Shown piece after piece: positions 1 through 8,470 of a stretch of 64,000 bases of DNA (position 1 is its first letter; each line of letters opens with the position of its first letter). The stretch is taken from assembly GCA_938038445.1 (NCBI GenBank), contig CALHRZ010000028.1:1-64000 (forward strand), written 5' to 3'. A model generated the notes under the pieces. That model was not told the origin of the DNA. It saw only the letters and a program-made list of their open reading frames with translations, and made no database searches. This DNA comes from an uncultured bacterium (GTDB lineage: Bacteria; Verrucomicrobiota; Kiritimatiellia; CAIKKV01). A program made the translations under genes and the position numbers.

Positions 1-132
1 GCCGGAAGCCGCATCTCAGTTCTCCTGTAGTTCCGGCACTCCGTGCCGGATGCCGTGCCATTTCTTCTGTAGTTCCGGCACTCCGTGCCGGAAGCCTTAT
101 TCCCTTTCCGCCACAGAGTGGCGGAACTACAG
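1..132. repeat. REP-like palindromic repeats
   Basis: Two direct copies of CTGTAG followed by TTCCGGCACTCCGTGCCGGA lie at 25-50 and 67-92, and the end of a third copy (GCCGGA) is cut by the left window edge, giving a period of about 42 bases. A related unit in the opposite orientation fills 106-132, with TTCCGCCACAGAGTGGCGGA then CTACAG. Each unit folds into an 8-bp stem with a 3-base loop. The inverted unit recurs at 22702-22733 with two mismatches over 32 bases, so this is a dispersed family and not a local duplication. The arrangement resembles REP elements. Confidence 0.75.
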
Positions 133-486
133 TAAAAACCACGGGTATATTTTTGACCCATCCGTCTTGCGCCCGCTCTTGTGCAATCGTTTTTCGGGCT
201 CAACACCTTTGGATGAATACATTCTATAATCCGCGCTCCAATCGCAAAACAGCCGACCGGATGTGCCGAGCAAGCCGCTGAGGGTGTGTCGGTCCAGGCA
301 TGGCAACTGACCAAGCACATGACGGCGAATGCACTCGCGCATCGCCTCATTGCAAAGCCCGTCGCACGAATTCAAGAGCCCGTTGATGCCTTCGAGGAAA
401 AACGCAGAGTTTTTTTCACTGGGATCGGCGACGGCGGCACATGCCGACGGTGGGCAATGATGTTGGCTTTGTCCACAATGATCCAT
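127..486 (-). pseudogene. Truncated transposase remnant (DDE-type, uncertain family)
   Basis: The reading frame holds a stretch of about 70 residues (NSCDGLCNEAMRECIRRHVL, then GRLFCDWSADYRMYS) that looks like the N-terminal part of a transposase found downstream of small AbrB-like proteins in other genomes. After GVEPEK the similarity stops and the frame runs into the palindromic repeats, ending at 127. A full transposase would need some 300 more residues, so this is a 5' remnant. Its start overlaps the companion gene in another frame. The family assignment is from memory of similar sequences; the truncation is visible. Confidence 0.55.
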
Positions 487-605
487 TCAATGATCTCCCC
501 TTTCTCGAACTCCATGGCCTGGGCCACAGCTGTTGGAAAGTTGAGGTAATACTGATCGGCGGTCTTCTGCCTGCGGATGAGCTGAACTTTCGTTGGGTAT
601 CCCAT
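372..605 (-). CDS. AbrB/SpoVT-like small protein of an IS remnant
   Basis: This 77-residue protein begins MGYPTKVQLIRRQ and carries LNFPTAVAQAMEFEKGEIIE and WIIVDKANIIAHR, the pattern of a swapped-hairpin AbrB/MazE-type DNA-binding fold (strand, NFP turn, helix, KGE turn, strand). A good ribosome site (AGAGGAAG) lies three bases before the ATG. Similar proteins precede transposases of insertion sequences, and here the transposase remnant follows in an overlapping frame. A near-perfect palindrome at 629-656 lies just upstream, where AbrB-type proteins commonly bind their own promoter. The last 25 residues read through DNA that codes for the transposase in the other frame. Function as an autoregulator is inference. 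Confidence 0.6.
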   Translation of the reverse strand: MGYPTKVQLIRRQKTADQYYLNFPTAVAQAMEFEKGEIIEWIIVDKANIIAHRRHVPPSPIPVKKTLRFSSKASTGS

Positions 606-628
606 GGTCTTCCTCTTGCGTTAAGCGT

Positions 629-656
629 TAGTATCTAGCATATATACTAGATACTA
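629..656. promoter_or_regulatory. 28-bp palindrome, candidate operator or IS end
   Basis: Perfect 10-bp arms TAGTATCTAG and CTAGATACTA flank CATATATA, itself almost symmetric. The site sits 24 bases upstream of the AbrB-like gene and contains TATATA-type sequence suitable as a -10 box for it. It also lies between that gene and the divergent beta-lactamase-family gene. It could be the operator of the AbrB-like protein or the terminal repeat of the degraded insertion sequence. Confidence 0.5.
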
Positions 657-782
657 CAGACACAAGAATGCCCATGTACAAGAGAAAATATGCACCGGCT
701 CGAAAAATCGATCCCCCTCTCGGACACTTCAGAATGGACACAACGCCGCAAAAGCATATGCTTTAATCGATCGGGAAATAGC

Positions 783-1976
783 ATGGCGCAATCGGGAAGG
801 AAAACGACGGTCGTCCACTCCATTCAACACGGATTCATCCCGCCGACCGTAAAAGATCTGCTCGAGCAATCCGTGCAACGTCTCGCCAGTCGGCAGGGAA
901 TCCGGCACGCCATCGTCGGCATCGAACCGGGAGACCAATCCTACCGTTGGATCGGCTCGACCGGAATGGCCGACCCGCTCGGTACCCCCATGATGCCGGA
1001 TACCCCTTACTGCATCGCCAGCATCACGAAGTTGTTCACCGGAGCCGCAATCCTGCGCCTGCACGAGCAACGCCTGCTCTCCCTTGACGATCCGTTGAGG
1101 AAACATCTGTGTCCGGAATTGCTGTCCGGACTCCACCGCTATAAAGGGGTGGACTGGACCGCCACCCTCACGTTGCGTCACCTCCTGTGCCATACATCCG
1201 GCCTTCCCGACTATCTCTCGGAGTCCCCCAAAGGAAAGAAGACGCTGCTGGACCTTTTAGCGAAGGAGGATGACCGGAGCTGGGATATTGCCGAGGTGAT
1301 TCAGATCGTCCGAACATGGAAGAATGCACACTTTCCTCCCCGACCATTCAACGGCCGCCGACACACAGCGCGATACTCGGACACCAATTTTCAACTTCTT
1401 CTCTCCGTGATCGAAGCCGTCACGGATCAACCTATTCACGAGGTCTTTGCCACGCTTTTTTACAAACCGCTTGGACTCGCTCACACCTGGCACCCCGGCT
1501 CGCCCGCCGAGATCCATATGCCGGCTGCAGCAATGCCATGGGTAGGAGACCAGCCCATTGTCAAGCCCCTGGCCTTCCGATCCTTTCGAGATCTTTTCAG
1601 CACTGCAAACGATACACTCACCTTCTTGCGCGCCCTCGTCACCGGAAGCCTGTTCGATTCCCCCGCAACCGCTGAATCCATGTGGCAACATTGGAATCCT
1701 TTGGCTTTCTCGCTCATCCCCTCCACCCCCGGGTGGCCCATCGAATATGGCCTGGCCATGATGCGGTTCAAATTGCCACGTTTTCTGAGCCCCTGGATGC
1801 TGACCCCCACGCTCATCGGCCACACGGGAGCCTCCGGATCTTGGCTCTTCTACGCACCAGAGGCCGATTTGTACCTCACAGGAACCGTCGACCAGTTAAG
1901 GGCTGCTGCGTTGCCATTTCGCGAAGTGCCCAAGTGGATCCGAACAATCCAAATGGCCCGCGCAAAAAAACCATGA
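783..1976 (+). CDS. Serine beta-lactamase / class C family hydrolase
   Basis: The protein belongs to the beta-lactamase/D-aminopeptidase/esterase fold. The nucleophile motif SxxK is S80-I-T-K, the second motif is YSDTN at residue 198 in place of YSN, and HTG at 347 stands for the third (KTG) motif. I chose the ATG at 783 because GGGAAA lies eight bases before it; an in-frame ATG at 690 would add 31 residues that do not look like a signal peptide and has a poor ribosome site. No export signal is obvious. Members of this family are beta-lactamases, peptidases or carboxylesterases, and the motifs do not decide among them. It is not obviously linked to its neighbours. Confidence 0.8.
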   Translation: MAQSGRKTTVVHSIQHGFIPPTVKDLLEQSVQRLASRQGIRHAIVGIEPGDQSYRWIGSTGMADPLGTPMMPDTPYCIASITKLFTGAAILRLHEQRLLSLDDPLRKHLCPELLSGLHRYKGVDWTATLTLRHLLCHTSGLPDYLSESPKGKKTLLDLLAKEDDRSWDIAEVIQIVRTWKNAHFPPRPFNGRRHTARYSDTNFQLLLSVIEAVTDQPIHEVFATLFYKPLGLAHTWHPGSPAEIHMPAAAMPWVGDQPIVKPLAFRSFRDLFSTANDTLTFLRALVTGSLFDSPATAESMWQHWNPLAFSLIPSTPGWPIEYGLAMMRFKLPRFLSPWMLTPTLIGHTGASGSWLFYAPEADLYLTGTVDQLRAAALPFREVPKWIRTIQMARAKKP

Positions 1977-2099
1977 GAGTTGCCGGAAACTTGGTTTGCT
2001 CAAGCGGAAGGACGGCTTGACCACCCACTCTCCCTCCTCAGACTGAGGAAAACCCTGCCTTGTTTCTTCTTCCAAAATAAAGTATTGTTATCCAAGGAA

Positions 2100-3425
2100 A
2101 TGCTCGCCGAAAACCCACCGATCCAATTTGTCGAAGAACCCAGCCGGAAAATCCCGGTGGCCGCCGAATGGGATGTCTGCATTTGCGGTGGCGGCCCGGC
2201 GGGTGTCGCCGCCGCAGTCGCCGCCGCCCGCATGGGTGCGCGAACCGGTCTAATCGAAAATCAGGGCGCGCTGGGAGGCATCTGGACCGTCGGTTGTCTT
2301 TGCTGGATCCTCGACCACACCAACAAAACCGGCCTGATGCGCGAAATCCTCGCCCGCTTGGAGGAAATGGGAGGTCGAGCAGCTCACCACGGCGTCCCTA
2401 CCAATGCCTACGACCCGGAAAAAATGCGCCTGCTCCTCGATACCCTCTGCCTCGAAGCCGGCGTCCAACTCCACCTCTATACCCGCGTCGTGGGCGCTAT
2501 CCGAACCGATCGTTTGGTCACTCACGTTCTCACCGAATCAAAGTCTGGCCGCGAAGCGTTCGCTGCCCGAATCTTCGTGGACTGCACGGGCGACGGCGAC
2601 TTGGCCGCCGCAGCAGGTTGTGGCTTCGATATCGGCCACCCCGTCACAGGTCAAACCCAACCCATGTCCCTCCTTGCCCTCGTCGCCGGGTTGCCCCCCT
2701 CCCTCGTGCGCCCCTTCTTCCGCTATTCGGACGAAGGACCCTGGGCGCCTCCCAAAATCCGCCTCCGCAAAGAAATGGAAAAAGCCGGCGTTTCCCCCTC
2801 CTACAGCATGCCTTCCCTTTTCTGGATCCGCGACGATCTCTTCATGCTGATGGCCAACCACGAATACGGCGCCCGGGGAACCGACAGCCGCGATCTCACT
2901 CGCGCCACCGTCCACGCCCGCCGTGAATTGCACGACATCGTAGAAGCCCTCCGTAAACGAGGCGGCCCCTGGAAAAATATCCGGATCGTCGCAACCGGCT
3001 CCCAAATCGGTGTCCGGGAAGGCCGGCGAATCCATGGCCGCTATACGGTCACGCTCGAGGATTTGCGCGCCGGCACTCGCCATGACGATTCCGTCGCGCG
3101 CGTCTCGTTCCCAATGGATGTCCACGCCTTGGATCCCGCTCAAAACAAAAACATCGAAACGGCCCCCACACCGTCTCTTCCCTACGACATCCCCCTCCGT
3201 GCTCTGATCGCCCGGGATGTCGACGGTCTCCTGATGGCAGGCCGTTGCATCAGCGGCGACTTCTTCGCTCACTCGAGTTATCGGGTCACGGGTAACGCCG
3301 TAGCCCTCGGAGAAGCCGCAGGCCGAACCGCCGCCCGTGCGGCGCTCACCAACCGGCTCCCCCACCAAATCGAATATCACGAACTCTTCAGTCCCTCCCC
3401 ACCCCTCGCGAAAGGAACGGATTGA
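2100..3425 (+). CDS. FAD-dependent oxidoreductase (FAD_oxidored family)
   Basis: A 441-residue flavoprotein. The dinucleotide-binding motif GGGPAGVAAAVAAARMGA begins at residue 30, followed by GALGGIWTVGC typical of the FAD-dependent oxidoreductases often seen next to sugar-degradation genes in planctomycete and verrucomicrobial genomes. A second FAD contact, DVDGLLMAGRCISGD, is near the C-terminus. The ATG at 2100 is preceded by AAGGAA; the open frame extends upstream to 1980 but without a comparable start. Its TGA overlaps the TTG start of phoH, so the two are translationally coupled. The substrate is unknown. Confidence 0.85.
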   Translation: MLAENPPIQFVEEPSRKIPVAAEWDVCICGGGPAGVAAAVAAARMGARTGLIENQGALGGIWTVGCLCWILDHTNKTGLMREILARLEEMGGRAAHHGVPTNAYDPEKMRLLLDTLCLEAGVQLHLYTRVVGAIRTDRLVTHVLTESKSGREAFAARIFVDCTGDGDLAAAAGCGFDIGHPVTGQTQPMSLLALVAGLPPSLVRPFFRYSDEGPWAPPKIRLRKEMEKAGVSPSYSMPSLFWIRDDLFMLMANHEYGARGTDSRDLTRATVHARRELHDIVEALRKRGGPWKNIRIVATGSQIGVREGRRIHGRYTVTLEDLRAGTRHDDSVARVSFPMDVHALDPAQNKNIETAPTPSLPYDIPLRALIARDVDGLLMAGRCISGDFFAHSSYRVTGNAVALGEAAGRTAARAALTNRLPHQIEYHELFSPSPPLAKGTD

Positions 3426-4714
3426 AAAAAACGTACGTTCTCGACACCAACGTCCTCCTCCACGATCCCAACGCCCTTCGCCATTTCCAGGATAATGATG
3501 TCGCCATTCCCCTCGAAGTGATCGAGGAAATCGACCGGTTCAAACGCGATCTGACGGAATTGGGGCGCAACGCGCGCCAGGTCTCCCGAATGCTCGACGC
3601 CCTTCGAAAAGAAGGAAACCTCGCAACCGGAATCCGTCTCCCCGGCGGCGGTATCCTCCGCATCCTTCTGCCTGTCCCCTCAAGCCGCCGTGCAAAGCCG
3701 GCCGCCTACGCCGATGAACAGATTCTTCAGTCCGCGCTCGCTCTCGCCCGCCGCCGAGGCCGGCGCGTCATCCTCGTCTCCAAAGACATCAACCTGCGCA
3801 TCAAGGCCGATGCGCTCGGACTTGCCGCCGAAGACTACGAAACCGATCGGGTGGATGTCGCCGAACTCTACTCCGGCCATACGGAATTGACCCTGAGCAC
3901 GGAACTGATGGAAAAATTTCGGCAGGAAGGCTCAATCCCCTGCGAACAGCCTGCCCTCAGCCCCAATCAGTACGCCCTCCTCCACGATGCCGGCTCCCCC
4001 CGCACCGCACTGGCCCGCTACGATGCCGACTCCTGCCGCCTCGTCGCGCTCATCTCGGCCGGCGACGACCTCCGCCCCGTCTATCCCCGCAATAAAGAAC
4101 AAAGCTACGCTGTGGACGCCCTTCTCAACCCAGCCATCAAGGTCGTCACGATCATCGGAAAGGCGGGAACCGGCAAAACCCTCCTCGCCGTCGCCGCGGG
4201 TGTTTTCCAAACACTCGACCGAAAAACCTTCCGCCGCCTCCTTGTCAGCCGCCCCGTCATCGCCATGGGCAAGGATATCGGTTACCTGCCCGGCGACATC
4301 AACGAAAAACTCAATCCCTGGATGCAACCCCTCTACGACGCCTTCGATTTCCTCGCCTCCTCCCGCCCCGCCATGAAGGATATCCGCGACCTCATCGCCC
4401 GGGGCGAAACCATCAGCGTCGAACCCCTCACCTACATCCGCGGCCGTAGCATCGCCCAACAATTCATGGTCGTGGACGAGGCCCAAAACTTGACCCCCCT
4501 GGAAGTCAAAACCATCATCACCCGCGTCGGCCAGGGAGCCAAGATCGTCTTTACCGGCGATATCTACCAAATCGATAACCCCTACGTGGACAGTATGTCG
4601 AACGGCCTGACCACCCTCGTCGAAAAGTTCCGCCCATACCCCCTTGCCGCCCATATCGTGCTCTCGAAAGGGGTGCGCTCGGAAGTCGCCGAACTCGCGG
4701 CCAACATTCTGTAA
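3422..4714 (+). CDS. phoH: PhoH family protein: PIN domain plus ATPase
   Basis: A 430-residue protein of the YlaK/PhoH2 type. An N-terminal PIN nuclease domain (YVLDTNVLLHDPNAL, with further acidic residues in VIEEIDRFKR) is joined to a PhoH ATPase with Walker A GKAGTGKT from residue 246 and Walker B MVVDEAQNLTP. Such proteins couple NTP hydrolysis to RNA unwinding and cleavage. The start is TTG, overlapping the stop of the upstream flavoprotein gene as TTGA. Length matches the family. The catalytic acidic residues of the PIN domain look intact, so the nuclease is probably active. Confidence 0.92.
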   Translation: MKKTYVLDTNVLLHDPNALRHFQDNDVAIPLEVIEEIDRFKRDLTELGRNARQVSRMLDALRKEGNLATGIRLPGGGILRILLPVPSSRRAKPAAYADEQILQSALALARRRGRRVILVSKDINLRIKADALGLAAEDYETDRVDVAELYSGHTELTLSTELMEKFRQEGSIPCEQPALSPNQYALLHDAGSPRTALARYDADSCRLVALISAGDDLRPVYPRNKEQSYAVDALLNPAIKVVTIIGKAGTGKTLLAVAAGVFQTLDRKTFRRLLVSRPVIAMGKDIGYLPGDINEKLNPWMQPLYDAFDFLASSRPAMKDIRDLIARGETISVEPLTYIRGRSIAQQFMVVDEAQNLTPLEVKTIITRVGQGAKIVFTGDIYQIDNPYVDSMSNGLTTLVEKFRPYPLAAHIVLSKGVRSEVAELAANIL

Positions 4715-4800
4715 ACGCAGAGACCAAGAGTGCTTGCCCAGCCTTGATTCCCCACCGCCTGTGGTGTAAGGTGAATCCGTTTGCGAATGGAGTTGCCGCC

Positions 4801-6504
4801 ATGCTCGCCGGATTGCTCCTCCTCGGAATCTCCCTCTTCCTCCTCGCCTACCGCTATTACGGCCGGCTCCTCGAGCAGCTCGTCGAGCTCCACCCGGAAC
4901 GTCCCACACCCAGCCACGCCGATTACGACGGCCAAGACCGAGTTCCAACCAACCGGTGGGTTCTCCTCGGTCACCACTTTTCCTCTATCGCCGGGGCAGG
5001 CCCCATCGTCGGCCCCATCATCGCCGCCGCCGCCTACGGCTGGCTCCCCGCCTTCATCTGGATTATCGCCGGCTCCATCCTCGTCGGCGGCGTGCACGAC
5101 TTCCTCTCGTTGATGGCATCCATTCGAAACCGAGGCCGTTCCATCGCCGAAGTCGCCCGCCTCTACATGTCCCCCTTTGCCTGGAAAGTCTTCCTCATCT
5201 TCATCTGGTTCACCCTCGTCTATGTCCTGACGGTTTTTGTGGACATGACCGCCTCCACGTTTGCAATCTCCGGAGCCGTGGCGGCCTCCTCCGCCCTCTA
5301 CCTCCTGCTCGCCGTAGCCCTGGGACTCGCCCTGTATCGCCTCCATATCCCCGTGTTGTATGCCTCCCTCGTGGCCGTCCCCTTCGTGTTCCTCATTATC
5401 CCCGAAGGAATCGCCTTCCCCCTTCGCCTCCCCACTTCCTGGGCCGTTTTGGGACAAACCCAAAAAACCTGGAGCCTGCTCCTTCTGGCTTACTGCTTCA
5501 TCGCATCGGTCGTTCCCGTCTGGTGCCTCCTGCAACCCCGCGACTACCTCTCCTCCTTTCTGCTCTACGCCGCCATCCTTGGGGGCTTTCTCGGAATCCT
5601 GATCGGCGGCGTCATCCCCCGAATGGTCAAAATGGCCGACCCCACGTCGGCCCTCCAGCTCCAATACCCTGCATTCCTCTCTTGGCTCCCGGAAAATCCA
5701 GGCCCCCTCTTCCCATTTCTCTTTATCACCGTGGCCTGTGGCGCCTGCTCCGGTTTCCACAGCCTCGTTTCGTCCGGCACAACCGCTAAACAACTCGATC
5801 GGGAACAGGACGCCCGCTTCGTCGGCTATGGCGCTATGCTGATCGAAGGCACGCTCGCCTTGATCGCGCTCATAACCGTCGCCTCGCTCTCGTTGAGCGA
5901 TGCCCCCAACAAGGCGATTCCCACTCAACTGTTCGCTTCCGGCATGAGCCGCTTTCTGCAGGTCCTCGGCCTGCCCGCCCCCTTGGGACTAACGTTCGGC
6001 CTCCTCGTCCTCTCCTCCTTTCTCTTGACCACGCTCGACACCGCCACCCGCCTGAGCCGCTACGTCTTCGAAGAGTTCTTCTCCTTCCAAAAATCCGGTG
6101 GTCGCTACCTCGCAACCCTCGCTTCGCTGGTGCTTCCCGTCTTCTTCTCCCTCATCACCCTCAAGGACAAAACCGGAAATCCCATGCCAGCATGGAAGGC
6201 CGTCTGGCCCGTGTTCGGCGCCACCAACCAACTCCTCGCCGCCCTCGCCCTCGCCGTCGCGACCGTCTGGCTCCAATCACGCAAACGGCCAATCGGAATG
6301 ACGCTGCCTCCTGCCCTTTTCATGGCCGCCATGACCCTCTGGTCCTTGCTCTTCATCATCCGTGATCATCTCCTCGCTCCCAACGGTAACCGATTGATCG
6401 GCGCCATCGCCCTCCTTCTCCTCCTCCTCGCCCTCGCGGTCTTCGCGGAAACGTTCCGTTTCCTTCGCCGTCCCCAGGGACCCCCGACAGGAATGAACTC
6501 ATGA
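4801..6504 (+). CDS. cstA: Carbon starvation protein CstA-like transporter
   Basis: A 567-residue inner-membrane protein with many hydrophobic segments. The signatures RYYGRLLEQ near the start and HHFSSIAGAGPIVGPIIAAA are characteristic of the CstA/BtsT family, which imports pyruvate or peptides under nutrient limitation. It is of the short type lacking the long C-terminal tail. I chose ATG 4801 because GGAG lies seven bases upstream and the first transmembrane helix begins at once; the frame is open back to a TTG at 4744. Its stop overlaps the next start as ATGA, coupling it to kdsD. Specificity for pyruvate against peptides cannot be read from the sequence. Confidence 0.9.
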   Translation: MLAGLLLLGISLFLLAYRYYGRLLEQLVELHPERPTPSHADYDGQDRVPTNRWVLLGHHFSSIAGAGPIVGPIIAAAAYGWLPAFIWIIAGSILVGGVHDFLSLMASIRNRGRSIAEVARLYMSPFAWKVFLIFIWFTLVYVLTVFVDMTASTFAISGAVAASSALYLLLAVALGLALYRLHIPVLYASLVAVPFVFLIIPEGIAFPLRLPTSWAVLGQTQKTWSLLLLAYCFIASVVPVWCLLQPRDYLSSFLLYAAILGGFLGILIGGVIPRMVKMADPTSALQLQYPAFLSWLPENPGPLFPFLFITVACGACSGFHSLVSSGTTAKQLDREQDARFVGYGAMLIEGTLALIALITVASLSLSDAPNKAIPTQLFASGMSRFLQVLGLPAPLGLTFGLLVLSSFLLTTLDTATRLSRYVFEEFFSFQKSGGRYLATLASLVLPVFFSLITLKDKTGNPMPAWKAVWPVFGATNQLLAALALAVATVWLQSRKRPIGMTLPPALFMAAMTLWSLLFIIRDHLLAPNGNRLIGAIALLLLLLALAVFAETFRFLRRPQGPPTGMNS

Positions 6505-7487
6505 AACAAAAATCCCTTAATGTGGTCGCCCGCGCCCGCCAGGTTCTGGAAATCGAAATCGAAGGATTGCGCCACGTCGCCGATCACCTCGATTCCCGTT
6601 TCGAAAAAGCGGTCGGACTCCTTCTCGACACGTTGAATCAAGGCGGAAAAATCGTGGTAACCGGTATCGGAAAAAACCTCCCCATCGCGGAAAAGATCGC
6701 CGCCACCTTCGCCAGCACCGGTTCAACCAGTGTCGCCCTCAACCCCGTCCAAGCCCTTCACGGCGACCTGGGAATCCTCCGCCCCGAAGACGCTCTGCTC
6801 GCGCTCAGCTACTCCGGCGAATCGGAGGAAATCGTCACCCTCATCCCCCTCGTCCGCCGTAACGGCCTCCGCATCATCGCCATGACCGGCCACCCCGACT
6901 CCGCACTCGCACGCCACTCGGATGCCGTGATCCCCGTCACCGTCACGCGGGAGGCCTGCCCGTTCAATATGGCCCCAACCGCCACCACCACCGTCACCCT
7001 CGCCGTTGGAGACGCCTTGGCCATCCTCCTTCTGGAAGCGCGCGGCTTCCGTCTGGAAGATTACGCCAAACTCCACCCCGGCGGAGCCATCGGACGGACC
7101 CTCCTGCTGCGCGTCCGCGATATCATGCGGACAGGCAACCGGCTGGCCTGCGCCCGTACCGGAACTCTCGTAAAAGACGTCCTGCTCGCCATGACCAACG
7201 CCCGCGCCGGCTCCACCGGCATCGTGGACGAGAACGGCCGCCTCATCGGCATCTTCACCGACGGCGACCTGCGGCGCCGCCTGGCGCAATATCCGGATCT
7301 CCTCCAACGTCGCATCGAAGAAGTCATGGTCCCGAACCCCATCGCCATCGCTCCGGATGCCCTGGCCGTGGATGTGCTCAAACTCTTCGAAAAACACAAA
7401 ATTGATGATATCCTCGTCGTGGATGACGACGGCCGACTGATCGGCGCCATCGACGTGCAAGACCTCCCTCGTCTCAAAATCATGTAG
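6501..7487 (+). CDS. kdsD: D-arabinose-5-phosphate isomerase (SIS + 2 CBS)
   Basis: A 328-residue KpsF/GutQ-type enzyme: SIS domain (residues about 40-190) and two CBS domains at the C-terminus (RDIMRTGNRL and VMVPNPIAI begin them). It interconverts ribulose 5-phosphate and arabinose 5-phosphate, the first step to Kdo and lipopolysaccharide, so the host has an outer membrane. The motif HGDLGIL and the acidic LHPGGAIG segment are present. The usual GKSG of proteobacterial enzymes reads GKNL here (GIGKNLPIAEK); I believe this variant is common in the PVC group. Start overlaps the stop of cstA (ATGA). Confidence 0.9.
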   Translation: MKQKSLNVVARARQVLEIEIEGLRHVADHLDSRFEKAVGLLLDTLNQGGKIVVTGIGKNLPIAEKIAATFASTGSTSVALNPVQALHGDLGILRPEDALLALSYSGESEEIVTLIPLVRRNGLRIIAMTGHPDSALARHSDAVIPVTVTREACPFNMAPTATTTVTLAVGDALAILLLEARGFRLEDYAKLHPGGAIGRTLLLRVRDIMRTGNRLACARTGTLVKDVLLAMTNARAGSTGIVDENGRLIGIFTDGDLRRRLAQYPDLLQRRIEEVMVPNPIAIAPDALAVDVLKLFEKHKIDDILVVDDDGRLIGAIDVQDLPRLKIM

Positions 7488-7511
7488 CGCACAAAGCGCC
7501 GCCGCCCCCCC

Positions 7512-8300
7512 TCAGAAACTCCGCCACAGGACAACCGTACCGACCAGCAGACAGTAAACGCCAAAAAGCCACAGCCGGCGGTACGCCAATAGCCGGTGCA
7601 GCAATTCCATCGCCCCATACCCACCGACGGCCGCAACCGCAAATCCCAACGCCAACGACCCAAACGCCGGTCCCTCTTCCACTGTTCCGCTCATGAGTTT
7701 CATCACGGCCAATCCCAACACCCCTCCCAGCAGCGGAATCGCCAGAAAAAAAGAAAATTCCGCCGCCTGCCGATCCTCCGCTCCGGCAAGCCGCCCGGCC
7801 GATAAGGTGGTGCCCGACCGACTCACCCCCGGCCATAACGCCAGAATCTGCGCGACGCCTATCCCAAAAGCCTGACCGACCCCAATGCGCCCGCTGCAAA
7901 CCGCCAACCGTACCCTGCTCGTGGCAAGGAGAATCCCCCCCGTCACCACCAGGCCAAACGCCGCCGCTCGGGGAGAATCAAACGCTTGTTCAATCCGATC
8001 CTTCCACAACACTCCCACAAGAGCGGCGGGAAGACATCCCAAAAAAATGACGCCCACATACGCGCGCGCGCCCGAACGGTTCTGAAAACAATCCCCGGCC
8101 AACTCCCATAAGCGCCGGCGATAAAAGAGAAGAATGGCCAACAGAGAGCCCCCATGCAACACCGCCTCAAGCAGCAGCCCTGGCGCGTGCAGCCCCTGCC
8201 AATGTTTGAGAAGGACAAGATGTCCGGAGCTTGAAACGGGGAGAATTTCCGTGATCCCCTGGACCAGCGCCAAAAAGAAAATCTTAAGAGTTTCGCTCAT
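7512..8300 (-). CDS. uppP: Undecaprenyl-diphosphatase
   Basis: A 262-residue polytopic membrane protein of the BacA/UppP family, which dephosphorylates undecaprenyl diphosphate so that the lipid carrier of peptidoglycan and O-antigen synthesis can be reused. The two family signatures are present: QGITEILPVSSSGHL near the N-terminus and WPGVSRSGTT in the middle, holding the catalytic acidic, Ser and Arg residues. Length is normal. It is convergent with kdsD, with 24 bases between the stops, and lies just downstream of the tRNA-Ser gene on the same strand. Confidence 0.95.
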   Translation of the reverse strand: MSETLKIFFLALVQGITEILPVSSSGHLVLLKHWQGLHAPGLLLEAVLHGGSLLAILLFYRRRLWELAGDCFQNRSGARAYVGVIFLGCLPAALVGVLWKDRIEQAFDSPRAAAFGLVVTGGILLATSRVRLAVCSGRIGVGQAFGIGVAQILALWPGVSRSGTTLSAGRLAGAEDRQAAEFSFFLAIPLLGGVLGLAVMKLMSGTVEEGPAFGSLALGFAVAAVGGYGAMELLHRLLAYRRLWLFGVYCLLVGTVVLWRSF

Positions 8301-8319
8301 GGAAAACGTTCCGGGGCAC

Positions 8320-8407
8320 TGGCGGAAGGGGTGGGATTCGAACCCACGGCGCCTTTCAGCGCGTCGGTTTTCAAGACCGATGCTTTCAACCGCTCAGCCA
8401 CCCTTCC
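8320..8407 (-). tRNA. tRNA-Ser (UGA)
   Basis: Read on the minus strand the gene begins GGAAGGG TG and ends CCCTTCC G CCA, giving a perfect 7-bp acceptor stem, the G discriminator expected for serine and an encoded CCA. The anticodon stem TCGGT/ACCGA encloses the loop CTTGAAA with anticodon TGA. A long variable arm, as in all serine tRNAs, and a T arm with GGTTCGAATCC follow. Total length is 88 bases. Confidence 0.96.
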
Positions 8408-8470
8408 GCACGGACCGGTTTGCATGCCGATATTACGCTCACGTTCTCCGCAGAATCAAGTCCGATCGCC

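Noticed and set aside
1-132. CRISPR array
   Set aside because: Units are palindromic, only about 42 bases apart with variable orientation, and no cas gene is near.
4582-5928. 448-codon open frame on the minus strand
   Set aside because: It lies opposite cstA, has low-complexity Gly/Glu-rich translation and no motif; it exists because the C-rich coding strand lacks stop complements.
7488-7511. Rho-independent terminator between kdsD and uppP
   Set aside because: Only a four-base stem (GCGC/GCGC) is visible and the T tract is missing.
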